Shown here: positions 45,314 to 56,330 of the stretch, piece after piece
Numbering within the stretch: position 1 is the stretch's first letter
How the letters are laid out: each line of letters starts with the position of its first letter
Origin: Shinisaurus crocodilurus
Taxonomy: Eukaryota > Chordata > Lepidosauria > Squamata > Shinisauridae
Direction: 5' to 3'
Assembly (NCBI GenBank): GCA_021292165.1
Contig: CM037878.1
Span: 249,912,968-249,976,967 of the forward strand
DNA length: 64,000 nt
Notes under the pieces: generated by a model
Seen by the model: only the letters and a program-made list of their open reading frames with translations
Databases searched by the model: none
Told to the model about the DNA's origin: nothing
Program-made: the position numbers and the translations under genes

Positions 45314-47560
45314 TCTTAGGCATTGCCAGCACCAGCCTGTTTCTTTCAAGGTTAAGAAGGGGCAAGCTTTTTAAATTTGTATCTGCTTGACCTCGCAGGT
45401 TTTTGTGGTGTTTTCTTTGCATGCAGTCCAATGAGTTACCCTTTGGTAACTTGAGTAAGTGTCCTTGCAGGAAGAGGAGATTAGACAGTGATGCTTCCTT
45501 CTTTATATACCCAGCTGCAGCCCTTCTTTGCAGGACGTTCAGCTTGAGAGATTGAGCCCAAACCTCCCACTCCCAAAATATCTACATCTGTGTAAAAATG
45601 TGTAAAAAAACACATATCAGTGAAGGTGCTTATGAGAGAGGCTCCAGCTTATAGCTTGATAGGGGCAGACTTCACTCATCCTAGTTGCATGTAAATATAC
45701 ATGTGGCTAAATGTCCTCTGAATGTTTTTTCAGTTGTCCCAATATCCTTACCAATATCATCAGCAGATAAAAATTATCTAGGCTGTGCCACTATAATTTT
45801 TCTTAATTACAGAAAGCCCCTTCTGTTTGAGATGCATATAAAGATTAACTTAACTAGCATTTTTTTTTTTTCTGCAAAGGTTCCTATACAGTACCTTCCA
45901 TTTCTTTTAATTCAGTCTTCTCTTACGACAGCTCTTATCAGAATTTTTTTCCTGGGACTACAGTGCCTTTAGGTGCAATTGTGCCCACAAAGCCTCTGTG
46001 CTCCCCTTCCCCCACTCACTGCCTCCCCTGCTTTAGAAATTGAAAGGTAGCAACCTCAGATGTGGAAAGTTCATAGAGCTAATGTTCTGTTTGGATCTAG
46101 GTGTTCTCTCTCTCTCTCTCTCTCCCCCCCCTCTCCCCCTCTCTCTGCGTGCACGCTGGGAGAGAGATTGGGATGGCGAATTGACTGCCAAAGAAAAAGG
46201 GCACATTTTGTGAATGGGCATGCCTTCATGACAGTCATTTTATGACAGTGCCTATGACACTGTCCCAAAATGCCAAATGAGCCCCAAATGTTTGGAACCA
46301 CTACTTCTAAATTTGTATTTGTTGAATTCTATTCACGTTATCATTGATTTTTTTATATTTACAATTTCTCTTTGCTCCTATATTCTTAACCGAGGAAGGT
46401 ATCCCCAAGAATAACTTCACATTCTTCTCTTTTAAACAAAACAAAAACCTTTTAAAAAAGTTTTGTCTGTTTTTTGTTTTGCTACAGGTCAGTTGAAATA
46501 TAGATTTTTAACATTATTCACTGTACCTATCATTCTCTATAATAGTCTGAAATAAAATTTATTCAAACTCTGAAAAGTTACTATTGTATCTCTGGACTTC
46601 TATTATTTGGAAAGGAATTAATTCTCCTTATTTTTCATACCAAGATTTCCCTCAAAATCAACACCTAGTGTTCCTGTCAGCCAGTCTTCAGTGAATCCCT
46701 CTAAGTTATTTCTTTTTTCTTCTTCTGGGAGCTCTTATTTTAGTATTTTTTTCTTCCTTGTCAACAACTTTTAATTGTTCAAATAAATTATTGTTAACAT
46801 TTCCGACAGTTGTATCTTTAATGTTGCCCTTTTTCTCATCCAATTTAATTGTACTGTATCTTTTGTTTGCAGTTCTTGTTCAATTGTCTGTTTAGGTACA
46901 AGTTGAGGTCTTAGCATCTACTGTGATCTAATATGTTCTAACTTCCAACTTTTCAAATCTTGTTCCCAATCTTATCTTCAGATTTAATCAATTGTTTTAT
47001 TAATATTACTTTTAAATCAGATGGTTACCTTTTCTACATCCCAACTTCAAGTCCTTTTTTCTTATCCTTACAGAAACAATGTATCTGTTCTGTATCTAAT
47101 GTGCTACACAAATCCTTTTCAAGTTCTTAACATTTTCTTAGACGTAGTTTCCATTATCACACTGTATTTAGCCTTTCACCAAAATGGTCAAATTAACCAG
47201 TATAAAGTATCAATAATGCAGTTTGTCAGATTAATATATTTATTCAATATAATCTTGGCTAATTATTTTTAAAAGAGTTGCTAGCCACAAATTGAAGAAC
47301 CATAAAGCCAAATAAATGTATTAAAAGCAAAAAGTCAATTTTTAAGTTCAAGTCAAAAAATCTACAGCTATCTAAATCTGTCTCAGATATTCTCTCCAGT
47401 GACCAAAAGAGACTGGTTAGTCAATGTCTAGGAAGAAGGATACAAAAAGCAAGAGTAATTCTTACAATTTCAAGTCCAGTGAGTTAGTCAAAGTCATGCT
47501 AGATGGAGAGGGAACTATAATTCAATAGTAGAACTTTCTTCAGACAAAGCAAGTATTCCT
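45314..47560. other. Intronic DNA, AT-rich
   Basis: A (TC)n/(C)n run lies at 46104-46148. 45960-46305 may be a decayed hAT MITE: its right end inverted reads AGTGGTTCCAAACATTTGGG. The rest is T-rich without recognisable content. Confidence 0.4.
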
Positions 47561-47569
47561 CAAAAATGT

Positions 47570-48960
47570 TTTGGTCAAACCAGGCTCAGCTAGAGGAGCC
47601 AGCAGCTGCTGCCACCTCTATTACAGGACTACATCATCTAAAGAGGCACTTATCACTCTGCTTACCCACTTGGCCAAGCCCCTCTGATTGCTTTAATGAG
47701 CCTAAGTGGGAGCATCCTCATCAAAAGTCCAAGAGAAACAATGTTTCCACCACTCTTCAATCTTTCCCTCCCACTCTGAGGGGTAGCGGGGCATCTCTAC
47801 TACTTGTCATAAATTAGTCTGGTCCAGAGCTGAGCCATAGTTATCACAGTCCATGGTTAGAAGCTACAATATGTATCCGAAATCAAGCAAACACTAACCA
47901 GTTTAGGAGCAGGCCGAAGAGTTGTCAAGGTCATTCTGGAGTCAAAATTCACAGGTCTCAGTCCGGGAGCTGGCAAGAGCGTCTGGCTATGGCTGATGGC
48001 AACAACAATTGCTTCCAGCATCTGTCTTTTAAGCCAGCACTGATTGGTAAGGCAGCACAGCTGGGCCAGGCTGCAGATGACACATGCCTGGCCCCTCCCC
48101 AAACACACTGTGACTCAGTTGCCCTATGTCCTCCTTTTCCATCCCAAATGGAGGCACAACACTACTATGCGGAAAAATACAGGTCTGCAAATGGTTGGGC
48201 CATGACTCTTTGCTCCCTTGTGCCTCCCCCAAAAATTCTAGAGGATACATAGAGTTACATTTCTAAAGGATGGCATCGTGCACTGGAAAGAAGTCCAGCA
48301 GAATCAGTAGAGGAAGCACTTCACCTGTCCAGCTCCTGTCATAGACTGGCAACCAAAGTTGTTGCAGTCACAAAACCAGGCCCGAAGCTAGATTGAAATT
48401 CATTTAGATAATCTGTTTCGTCCAAGAACCCTTGAAGCTGATATGCCATTTCACAGTTGAGCACCTTTTCCAAAAATGAAAGATTTGAGAATAACCAGAA
48501 TTTGTCTAATGTGGTGAGGCCTTGGTTGAAAAATTCTCCTGACACCCATTTTAAGGCTGGATGAAACTACACTTTCTAAAGAGAGATTTATTAATGTGTT
48601 TACCCACTCACCCATGTCTCTTCTGACTGCTTTAATGAACCAGAAGGGGCAAGCATGCCAGAGTCTTCCTTGCTGCTTTATTGCCCCATGCTCCCTAGAA
48701 AACCAGGCAGCCTGTCTTGTTCCATCAGTAGGGAGAGGATGCTTAGGAGCAGTTATGCCATCTACCTGCGTCATTTCCCTATCCCAGCAATCAACTAGAG
48801 CTTTGACTTAACCACTAGCTGAGGTGGCAGGAAAATCTCCACGGGCAGCAAATTTAGATTAATCATTCTCTGAGGGTGGACCTTTTTAAGAGGTCCCCTA
48901 CCACCGTGAAGGTTAGGAGTTCCTGCAAGTTTAAACCTCTGGGAAAGCTGGGGGGGGGTG
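47570..48960 (-). mobile_element. Decayed L2-type LINE pieces
   Basis: About 48350-48800 carries a worn L2 entry block on the minus strand (FLEKVLNCEMAYQLQGFLDE, then TDYLNEFQSSFGPGF). A second, similar block at 47640-47700 (TTACCCACTTGGCCAAGC) suggests two overlapping fragments. All frames are broken. Confidence 0.5.
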
Positions 48961-49274
48961 TCTCATGGTAGACAGACTGGGCTTGTACAAAAGGGTTCCA
49001 CTTGAACTACAATGGAGCTAATCAGGCAGCGCTCTGTAAACTGAAACCTGGGGGAAAGCTGACAGTTGCTGGGTAGCTTCTTGCTCAGAATCATCCCTAG
49101 CATGAGGATGATAATATTTCTGATTGCCCACATAGGTATATGGTGGGAATAACTCATAAGCATACAGTGAAACATGATAGTCAGTTTCATGTTTCAAGAC
49201 CAAAGGGGGTCATAGGGTAAAATGCACACACAGGAGACATTTAGAGAGGGACACCATATGTAAGTGTTTCTATA

Positions 49275-49409
49275 CAGACTTCTCCAACCAGGTGCCATCC
49301 AGATGTTTCAAACTAAAATTCCCAGGATTCCTAACCATTGGCCATGCTGGTTAGAGCTGATGCAAGTTGAAGTCTAAAACATCTGAGGGCATCACGTTGG
49401 GAAAGGCTG
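49275..49409. mobile_element. hAT-like MITE (palindromic CATCCAGA type)
   Basis: CAGACTTCTCCAACCAGGTG at the left; inverted CAGCCTTTCCCAACGTGATG at the right. The interior GATGTTTCAAACTAAAATTC pairs with CTAAAACATCTGAGG. TTCTATA/TTCTATG flank the ends, a near-duplication. Confidence 0.7.
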
Positions 49410-49639
49410 TTCTATGCTAATGCTAGAGGTCTCCAAGGCAAGACAAAAGAGTTGGAGTGCTTGGTTTTAAAGGAGAACATAGGTATAGTGGGTGTGGCAA
49501 GAAGCACAGCTTCTGGCTTAAAACTTTGTTACTCTCCTGTAATCTTTCTTGGCCTGTGAGACTTGGGCCAAATACTCCTTTCATTACTAAGGCAGCCCTG
49601 CTAATAAGGCACAGGTGTGGGGGTGGGTACGTGCAGAAC

Positions 49640-49935
49640 AGCACAGTGCCCTTGCCCGCTACCCCTTAAAAGGAGGGGCTGAAGTCCATGGTGGGAGACC
49701 AGGGAGGGGTGGGTCTATTGGTTTGCTCTGGGCCAGAAGCTGACCCCGTGAAGGAGTGTAAGGTGTAGGGGTGCTCCCTGGGAGTTTCAGTCTATATGTG
49801 AGTGGCAGAGGTGCAGGCTAAGCTTATAGGTTTTGTTTATAATTTTTAGTGTATCCTCTGTTTGCTCCCTTACCTTGTTTGTCTTGTTAATCTGTTAATA
49901 AAGTTTGTTTAGTTAACAGTTGGGTTCTTGCTGTG
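49640..49935 (+). other. Possible solo LTR-like segment
   Basis: A TATA-like CCCTTAAAAGG near 49663 and AATAAAG near 49899 are spaced as in an LTR. Part of it (49768-49866) recurs at 50340-50437. No clear TG...CA ends, primer-binding site or gag/pol frames were found, so the call is weak. Confidence 0.3.
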
Positions 49936-49959
49936 TAATTTTGAGGTATTTGACCAGAC

Positions 49960-52000
49960 ATCAGGGAGTGGATTACCCCCCACGTGGCTAGACCACTTGG
50001 AAATGTTACCCAGAGTAAGATCTGAATTATAAGAGGGTGGTGAGGGGAATAAAGCAGGCCCTCTCCCAGTGTGCATAATGAAAACCTGATGGGATGGAGA
50101 GAACCAATAGATATGGATATAAATTCTATAGGAAGGACAGGGAAGGGCTTCCTGAAGATGATGTTGCTCTGTACATCCAAGATAATACAGTGTCAAATAA
50201 AGTAGAACTCACGAAAGGGTCAGACTCCTCCACAGAATCGCTGTGCATGAACAATACCAGGCCCCAAAAGTAATTTTGTACTGGGGACATGCTGTTGTCC
50301 TCCTGACCAAAATGGTCTTGAGTTGGAGAAAGAAATCAGGAGCTCCCTGGGAATTTCAGTCTGTATGTGAGTGTCAGAGGTGCAGGCTAAGCATATAGGT
50401 TTTGTTTATAATTTTTAGTGTATCCTCTGTTTGGATTAGTGTATCCTCTATTTCCTAAGATCAGCCTCTGTACCAGAGGACTGGAAATTGGCTAATGAAA
50501 TGCCAATTTTTAAAATGGGATCTGGGGGGAATTCAGGAAATAATAATTATATTTATTTATTTATTTATTATACATACCCCACCTTTTTTCCTGCGAGGAA
50601 CCCAAGGTGGCTTACATAATCCTCCTCCTCTCCATTTTATCCTCACAACAACCCTGTGAGGTAGGTTAGGCTGAGAGTCAGTGACTGGCCCAAAGTCACC
50701 CAGTGAGTTTCATGGCCGAGTGGGGACTTGAAACTGGATCTCCCAAGTCCCAGTCCAACACTCTCACCACTATGCCTCACTGGCTCTTTATTGTAATGTC
50801 TGTTCTGGGTAAATTGGTGGGACGTGTTATTACAGATAAAATTATCAAATGTATAGAAGGATAAGTCCTGCTGAAAAATAATCAAGATGGCTTTTGAAAA
50901 GGTAAGTTCTGTCTCACTAACTTTTTAGAATCCTTTGAGAGTAAACATATGGATAGGGGTAATCCAGTAGACTATTTACTTGGACTTCCAAATGGTTTTT
51001 GACAGGGTCCCTCATCAAAGACTCCTGAGCAAAATTAGCAGTTATATGGATAAGTAACTGGTTAGAACAGAAAGTGAAGAGTAGAAGTAAATGGTCATGT
51101 CTTGCAATGAAGGATGTAAACAGTGGGGTCCGCCAAGGATTTGTATTGGGACCAGTGCTTTTTAACTTCTTCATACATGATCTGCAGTTCAAAATGAGCA
51201 GTGAAGTGTCCAAGTTTGCCAATGACACCAAATTATTTAAGGTGGTTAATAAAGAGCTCCAAAAGAATATCTCCAGACGGGTCATTGGACATTAAAATGG
51301 CAAATCCAGTTCAATATAAGCAAGAATAATGTGATTCACATTAGGGGGGGAAGCCTAGCTTCATGTGTACACTGATGGTTTCTGAACCTGTGGTGACTAA
51401 TCAAGAAAAAGGATCTTCTGGTTGTGGTGGATCAGTGAAAATGTTGAGCCTGTGTGGCTTCTGTGGAAAGCAAATTCCATGTTGGAAATAATTAGGAATG
51501 GAATTGAAAATAAAACTGCCAATATCATAGTGGCTTTATACAAATCTATGGTGTAATCACAGTGGAAATACTATGTACAATTCTAGTCACCAGACTTCAA
51601 AAAGGATATTGTAGAGCTGGAAAAGGTGCAGAAAAGGGGAACCAGAATGATCAAGTGATTGGAGCAACTCCCCTATTGGGAAAGGGTACAACATTTGGGA
51701 TGTTTTATCATAGAAAGAAGGGGAGCAAGAGCAGATAAGATGTGTATAAAATTATCCATGGTGTGGAGAAAGCAGATAGGGAGCAGTTTTTCCCCTCTCT
51801 CATAATACTAGAACCCAAAGCCATCCCATGAAGCTGGATGGTGCAGATAAAAGGAAGTACTTCACACAGTACATAAACTGTGGAATTCTCTGCCACAAGA
51901 TTTAGTGATGGCCACCAACTTGGATGGCTTTTTTAATGTAAATGAAATTTGAAACTGAAAGACAGTATGTGATGTTGACCACATACTGCTCTTCTTAAAG
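49960..52000 (+). mobile_element. Old decayed CR1-type LINE
   Basis: Traces of ORF2 can be read in shifting frames. An endonuclease-side piece is at 50145-50290. The RT entry near 50460-50550 reads VPEDWKLANEMPIFKMGSGG. The RT core at 51060-51300 holds SGVRQGFVLGPVLFNFF and a worn ...ANDTKLF catalytic block. The 3' region GATGGCCACCAACTTGGATG lies near 51905. Many stops are present. A SINE (50552) and a 98-bp repeat (50340) interrupt it. Confidence 0.65.
50552..50788 (-). mobile_element. tRNA-derived SINE, full length
   Basis: Minus-strand copy inside the decayed CR1. It runs from the TATTTATTTATTTATTATAC tail to the ACTATGCCTCACTGGCTCT head. Confidence 0.9.
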
Positions 52001-52342
52001 GGTCTAACATAGAGGATTAGTCAGATTTCACAACAGATAGGTTTATCATTGTCTCTTACTTGTCAAAGATAAAAGCAGAACTTCCAGATTCAGAGGTAAA
52101 TACAGTAATACCTTGGTTTGAGAGCATAATTCGTTCCGGAACCATGCTTGTAATCCAAAACGCTCTTATATCAAAACGAGATTCCCCATAAGAAATAATG
52201 GAAACTCAGACGATTCGTTCCACAACCATTTAATCATATAAAAATGATTATAGTAAAAAAAAAAAAAAAGAACATTTAAACTAGAAATACTACTGGAAAG
52301 ATGTTGAGAACGAGTGAGGCACTCCAACTGAGACTGGGAGAC

Positions 52343-52551
52343 TTTTTTTTCCTGCAAGGAACCCAAGGCAGCTTAGATAATCGTCGTCCTCCTCTCCATT
52401 TTATCCTCACAACAACCCTGTGAGGTAGGTACGGCTGAGAGTCAGTCACTGGCCCAAAGTCACCCAGTGAGCTTCATGTTCAAGCGGGGACTAGAACCCG
52501 GATCTCCCAAATGCCAGTCCAACACTCTCACCACTATGCCACACTGGCTTT
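52343..52551 (-). mobile_element. tRNA-derived SINE, 3' end lost
   Basis: Minus strand. The head and body are intact but the GGCGG(TATAAA)n tail is missing and replaced by an oligo-T. A (TTTA)n motif follows at the opposite, head side. Confidence 0.85.
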
Positions 52552-53067
52552 AATTTATTTATTGATCAAGGGGCCACTCCAGCTTGCTCCTGCCTCCAGC
52601 CTTTATACAGTAGGCTTTGATGCTGCCCCAGGAAGCTGCTGTTGGGACCTTGCACCTTAGCAGGAAGTGAGACAGAAACTCAAAGAGCAGCAGGTGCCTC
52701 CCTGCTTTTTGTGGCGTCCTCTCCCGGGCTCTGCTACTCTTCACACACACCCCACACTTTCCTCCCACTCCCATCCGTGGGCCCCAATGTGCTCTCAAAC
52801 TCACCGGCCCCCTTGCAAGGCAGGAGAGGCTTCAGGCTTCGCACTTCGCACCCACACGCGTGCAAGAAGTCTCCTTTCCCGCGGAGGGAGGGGGCAGGAA
52901 GGAAGTGAGAGCCAGCGCAGCAGTGGGAGGCACCAGCCAATCGAGCAGCCACAATGGGGCTCCCTGCCCTGGAGCCTGCGCAAAACGCGAGGCCGGCGCA
53001 TGCCCACCTCCATGGGGCTTCCTACCCGGGAGCCAGCGCAAAAGGGCAAGGCGCTGGTCGAGGGAGG

Positions 53068-53358
53068 GAGACTCCATTCAGCTCCCTGTCCGTTCTGCTG
53101 TCTCCCTGCCCCTCGCGATGGAGCGAAGCAGGGAAAGAGGGGATGAGAGAGAGAGAGAGGGAGGGAGACTCCATTCACCTCCCTGTCCGTTCTGCTGTCT
53201 CCCTGCCCCTCGCGCTGGAGCGAAGCAGGGAAGGAGGGGATGAGAGAGAGGGGGGGAGTGAGAGAGAGGGAGAGAGGGAGGGAGACTCCATTCAGCTCCC
53301 TGTCCGTTCTGCTGTCCCTGCCCCTCGCGCTGGAGCGAAGCAGGAAGGATGAGAGGAG

Positions 53359-53390
<32 letters not shown>

Positions 53391-53685
53391 CTCCATTCAG
53401 CTCCCTGTCTCGCTGGAGAGAAGCAGGGAAGGAGGGGATGAGAGAGGGAGAGAGAGAGAGAGAGAGAGAGGGAGGGAGGGAGGGAGGGAGGGAGACTCCA
53501 TTCAGCTCCCTGTCCGTTCTGCTGTCTCCCTGCCCCTCGCGCTGGAGCGAAGCAGGGAAGGAGGGGATGAGAGAGAGGGGGGGGAGTGAGAGAGAGGGAG
53601 AGAGGGAGGGAGACTCCATTCAGCTCCCTGTCCGTTCTGCTGTCTCCCTGCCCCTCGCGCTGGAGCGAAGCAGGGAAGGAGGGAG

Positions 53686-53717
<32 letters not shown>

Positions 53718-54085
53718 CTCCATTCAGCTCCCTGTCCGTTCTGCTGTCTCCCTGCCCCTCGCGCTGGAGAGAAGCAGGGAAGGAGGGGATGAGAGAGGGA
53801 GAGAGAGAGAGAGAGAGAGAGGGAGGGAGGGAGGGAGGGAGACTCCATTCAGCTCCCTGTCCGTTCTGCTGTCTCCCTGCCCCTCCCTGCCCCTCGCGCT
53901 GGAGCGAAGCAGGGAAGGAGGGGATGAGAGAGAGAGAGGGAGTGAGAGAGAGAGAGAGAGGGAGTGAGAGAGAGAGAGACTCCATTCAGCTCCCTGTCCG
54001 TTCTGCTGTCTCCCTGCCCCTCGCGCTGGAGCGAAGCAGGGAAGGAGGGGATGAGAGAGAGAGAGAGAGAGAGAGGGAGGGAGGC
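53068..54085 (+). repeat. Minisatellite, nine units of 97-137 bp
   Basis: Each unit starts GACTCCATTCAGCTCCCTGT (at 53070, 53167, 53284, 53389, 53494, 53612, 53716, 53841 and 53978). It continues through CTGCCCCTCGCGCTGGAGCG and AAGCAGGGAAGGAGGGGATG and ends in a variable (GA)n/(GGGA)n run. That run accounts for most of the length differences. The 53389 unit has an internal deletion. Confidence 0.95.
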
Positions 54086-55275
54086 GCAGGCAGGGCAACC
54101 AGAGGGACGAGAGGAAGCACAACCAAATGGGGGGAGGCGGGGGAGCGCAAGCCAGCAACCCCCGCCCCGCACGCACATTCCAGTGGGCTTTGCCGCCATG
54201 GGCCGCCTCCCCACCTCCCTCCCCACGCTCCCTGGCGAACGAGGCTTCTCGCTGCTGCCAAGTGAGCTGCGCCCTGCGCTCGAGATCTCTGCTGGTGCTG
54301 CTGCTTCGTTCCCTGCTGAGAAGTCTTCGGGCCAGTAGGGAAGGAAGCTGCCGCCGGCGCGAGTGGCCATGCCTTGCCTCCATGGGGCTCCCTCCCGGCT
54401 AGGCAAAGCCGGGGAGCTGGCACTTTAAGTGCTAGTCGGGGGCACAGCGTGTGGCTCGTGTTCCGAGACACGCTCGTCCTCCAAATGGAAACCAATGCTA
54501 AAATTTTGCTCGTTTTATGAGAAGCTCGTATACCGAGTTACTCGTAATCCGAGGTATTACTGTACCTGATAGCCATGATTGTCAGCCATTTTTTACTATC
54601 CCAGCAGTATGTGCTTGGCAGCTGTTGAAAACTGAATACTGGGCAAGAGGGGCTTTTAGTATGATCCAGCAAAATTATTCTTGTGATCTAACTGTACCAT
54701 TGCCGACTAGACAATATTCTTGTTAAACATACCGGTACTTTGTTTTTTCAGGGATAGTTTTTTTTAATTGTGTTGCTTAAAACAACTGCAGGTTCTTGTT
54801 GTTTTTGGTCTGCTAAACTGTTTTTGGTTCTGGAAGTTCAAAAGTCATTTTCAGTCTGGATTTAATGAGATCCTGCCCCCCCATAAATAGGACTGTGATA
54901 CTCTAAGAAGCTGTTTGCCCATCTTTACTTGGGCAATAGCTATAATTACTCTGCAAACAATAACATTTTGTCCTTGACATTAATAAAGTTTATCTTCCAA
55001 ACTTCTCATAGTAAGATACAGTAAATCCTATTTTTTTAAAAAATAAAATAAAAATAAACCTGCCTTATTTATATGAGTTAAGGTGGTGGTTCTGAACTGA
55101 TCTGTTTAGCTAACCTACTAGAAATTCTCTGGTTGACTAATCTTACTGGGTAGGTGGTGATGGGGGAAACAATGTCTGTATTTGTTTGTGTATATCTGAG
55201 AAGAATTATTGCAGTAAGTGAACTGGAACACCTTTCTTTGGAAATAAAAGTTCCAGCACCTTCATATACTTGCAA

Positions 55276-55307
55276 GGCAATATTCATACTTCAGTATGAA
55301 TATTGCC
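55276..55307. repeat. Perfect palindrome, 15-bp arms
   Basis: GGCAATATTCATACT, spacer TC, then its exact reverse complement. It abuts the minisatellite at 55308. Confidence 0.95.
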
Positions 55308-55596
55308 AGCAGGCTCAGTGGAGGGAGATGAGAGGGAGCGCAGGGCCTTTCCACCAGCCCTGCTGAAAGGCCGTCCTCCTGAAGGCTCCTCCTCCCTCAA
55401 CTACCACCACCAGCAGCCATTCCAGCAGGCTCAGCAGAGGGAGATGAGAGGGAGCGCAGGGCCATTCCACCAGCCCTGCTGAAAGGCCGCCCTCCTGAAG
55501 GCTCCTCCTCCCTCAACGGCCACCACCACCAGCCATTCCAGCAGGCTGAGAGGAGGGAGATGAGAGGGAGTGCAGGGCCATTCCACCAGCCCTGCC
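55308..55596 (+). repeat. Minisatellite, 2.5 units of 116 bp
   Basis: Units begin AGCAGGCTCAG/AGCAGGCTGAG at 55308, 55424 and 55540. They carry GAGGGAGATGAGAGGGAG and CACCAGCCCTGC blocks. Confidence 0.95.
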
Positions 55597-55761
55597 AGGA
55601 GTATTAATTAATATTCCCCCTTCTTCTCTCCCCATTCCTTTTTCCTTGTGTGTTGTGTCTTTTTAGATTGTAAGCCTGCGGGCAGGGACTGTCTTGTTAA
55701 TTGCTGTAAACCGCCCAGAGAGCTTCGGCTATTGGGCGGTATAAAAATGAAATAAATAAAT
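55597..55761 (+). mobile_element. L2-type 3' tail
   Basis: TTGTAAGCCTGCGGGCAGGG, then the terminal hairpin CCGCCCAGAGAGCTTCGGCT...GGGCGG and (AAATAAAT). With the preceding minisatellite it may form one composite non-autonomous element. Confidence 0.8.
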
Positions 55762-55884
55762 AGATTGTTAAAGAAACTAATGTCAAAGGCATTTCTTTCC
55801 TGATGCTGGAATTCCTTCTGGAAATGTTATTTAGATTGGTTTATTACAATTATTGATGATATTTTTATATATTTTTTTCTATAG

Positions 55885-56181
55885 TTGAACCAATCGTGAG
55901 CCTAACAAAGGGACCAAATGCTTTAATAGATGGTGCCAATCAGACAGTTGCAGCTATTTGCACAGCATCTACTGGAAAACCAGCTGCAGAGGTTGTCTGG
56001 GAAGGTGGTCTTGGTGAAATGGAATCCACTTCAACTTCATATCCAAATGAAACTGTGACAGTGGAGAGTCAATACAAGCTTGTCCCCACCAGGTTTGCTA
56101 GAGGAAGACATATAATTTGTGTTGTGAAACATCCAGCTTTGGAGAAGGAGATAAGGATGCTTTTTGAGCTGGATATTCAAT
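55885..56181 (+). CDS. NECTIN3: NECTIN3 exon 3: first C-type Ig domain
   Basis: 297 nt, phase 1 to phase 1, residues 168-266 plus one base. It encodes the second extracellular Ig domain. Disulfide cysteines are C193 (AAIC) and C246 (HIICVVKH). Sequences LIDGANQTVAA (181-191), LGEMEST (210-216) and PTRFARGR (235-242) match nectin-3 as recalled from mammals. Sequons are at N186 and N222. Known structural work assigns this domain a supporting role in nectin dimer geometry. The acceptor is CTATAG after a T-rich tract; the donor is GTAAGT, a strong consensus. A MITE begins 24 bp past the exon end, so the donor's downstream context has been rewritten without touching the +1 to +6 bases. Confidence 0.96.
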
Positions 56182-56204
56182 GTAAGTTGCTATATGCCCT
56201 ATAT

Positions 56205-56330
56205 CAGGGGTAGGCAACTTGGTGCCCTCTTGATCTTTTGGACTCCAACTCCCATAAGCCCAGCCAGTGGTCAGGGATTATGGAATCTGTAGTCCAAAAC
56301 ATCTGGAAGGCACCATGTTGCCTACCCCTG
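56205..56330. mobile_element. hAT-like MITE near the exon 3 donor
   Basis: CAGGGGTAGGCAACTTGGTG and, inverted, CAGGGGTAGGCAACATGGTG form near-perfect terminal repeats. Flanks CCCTATAT and CTCTATGT agree at 6 of 8 bases. The element is 126 bp. Confidence 0.85.

Larger units (their letters stand above)
52103..54562. mobile_element. 2.46-kb pogo/Tigger-like element with GC-rich core
   Basis: Ends CAGTAATACCTTGGTTTGAG and, inverted, CAGTAATACCTCGGATTACG. TA flanks both (52101-52102 and 54563-54564). Sub-terminal blocks (CATAATTCGTTCCGGAACCA at the left) match the 249-bp MITE at 32585. Inside are a SINE (52343), about 500 bp of CpG-rich DNA, a nine-unit minisatellite and another GC-rich block. 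No transposase frame is present; long frames on both strands are GAGA-derived Arg/Glu or Ser/Leu strings. Confidence 0.9.
39717..55884 (+). other. NECTIN3: NECTIN3 intron 2 (16.2 kb)
   Basis: The intron runs from the exon 2 donor to a T-rich tract ending CTATAG at 55884. The first 2.1 kb (39717-41876) contain only a worn L2-like tail (about 40648-40712) and GC-rich MITE-like fragments. 42203-43919 shows nothing firm apart from a tandem duplication and a possible element at 43470-43610. Confidence 0.9.

Noticed and set aside
52801..54495. Long overlapping reading frames on both strands (up to about 340 codons)
   Set aside because: They translate the GAGA-rich minisatellite into repeated RERERE or SLSLSL strings in several frames at once, with no domain or start context. 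They are compositional.
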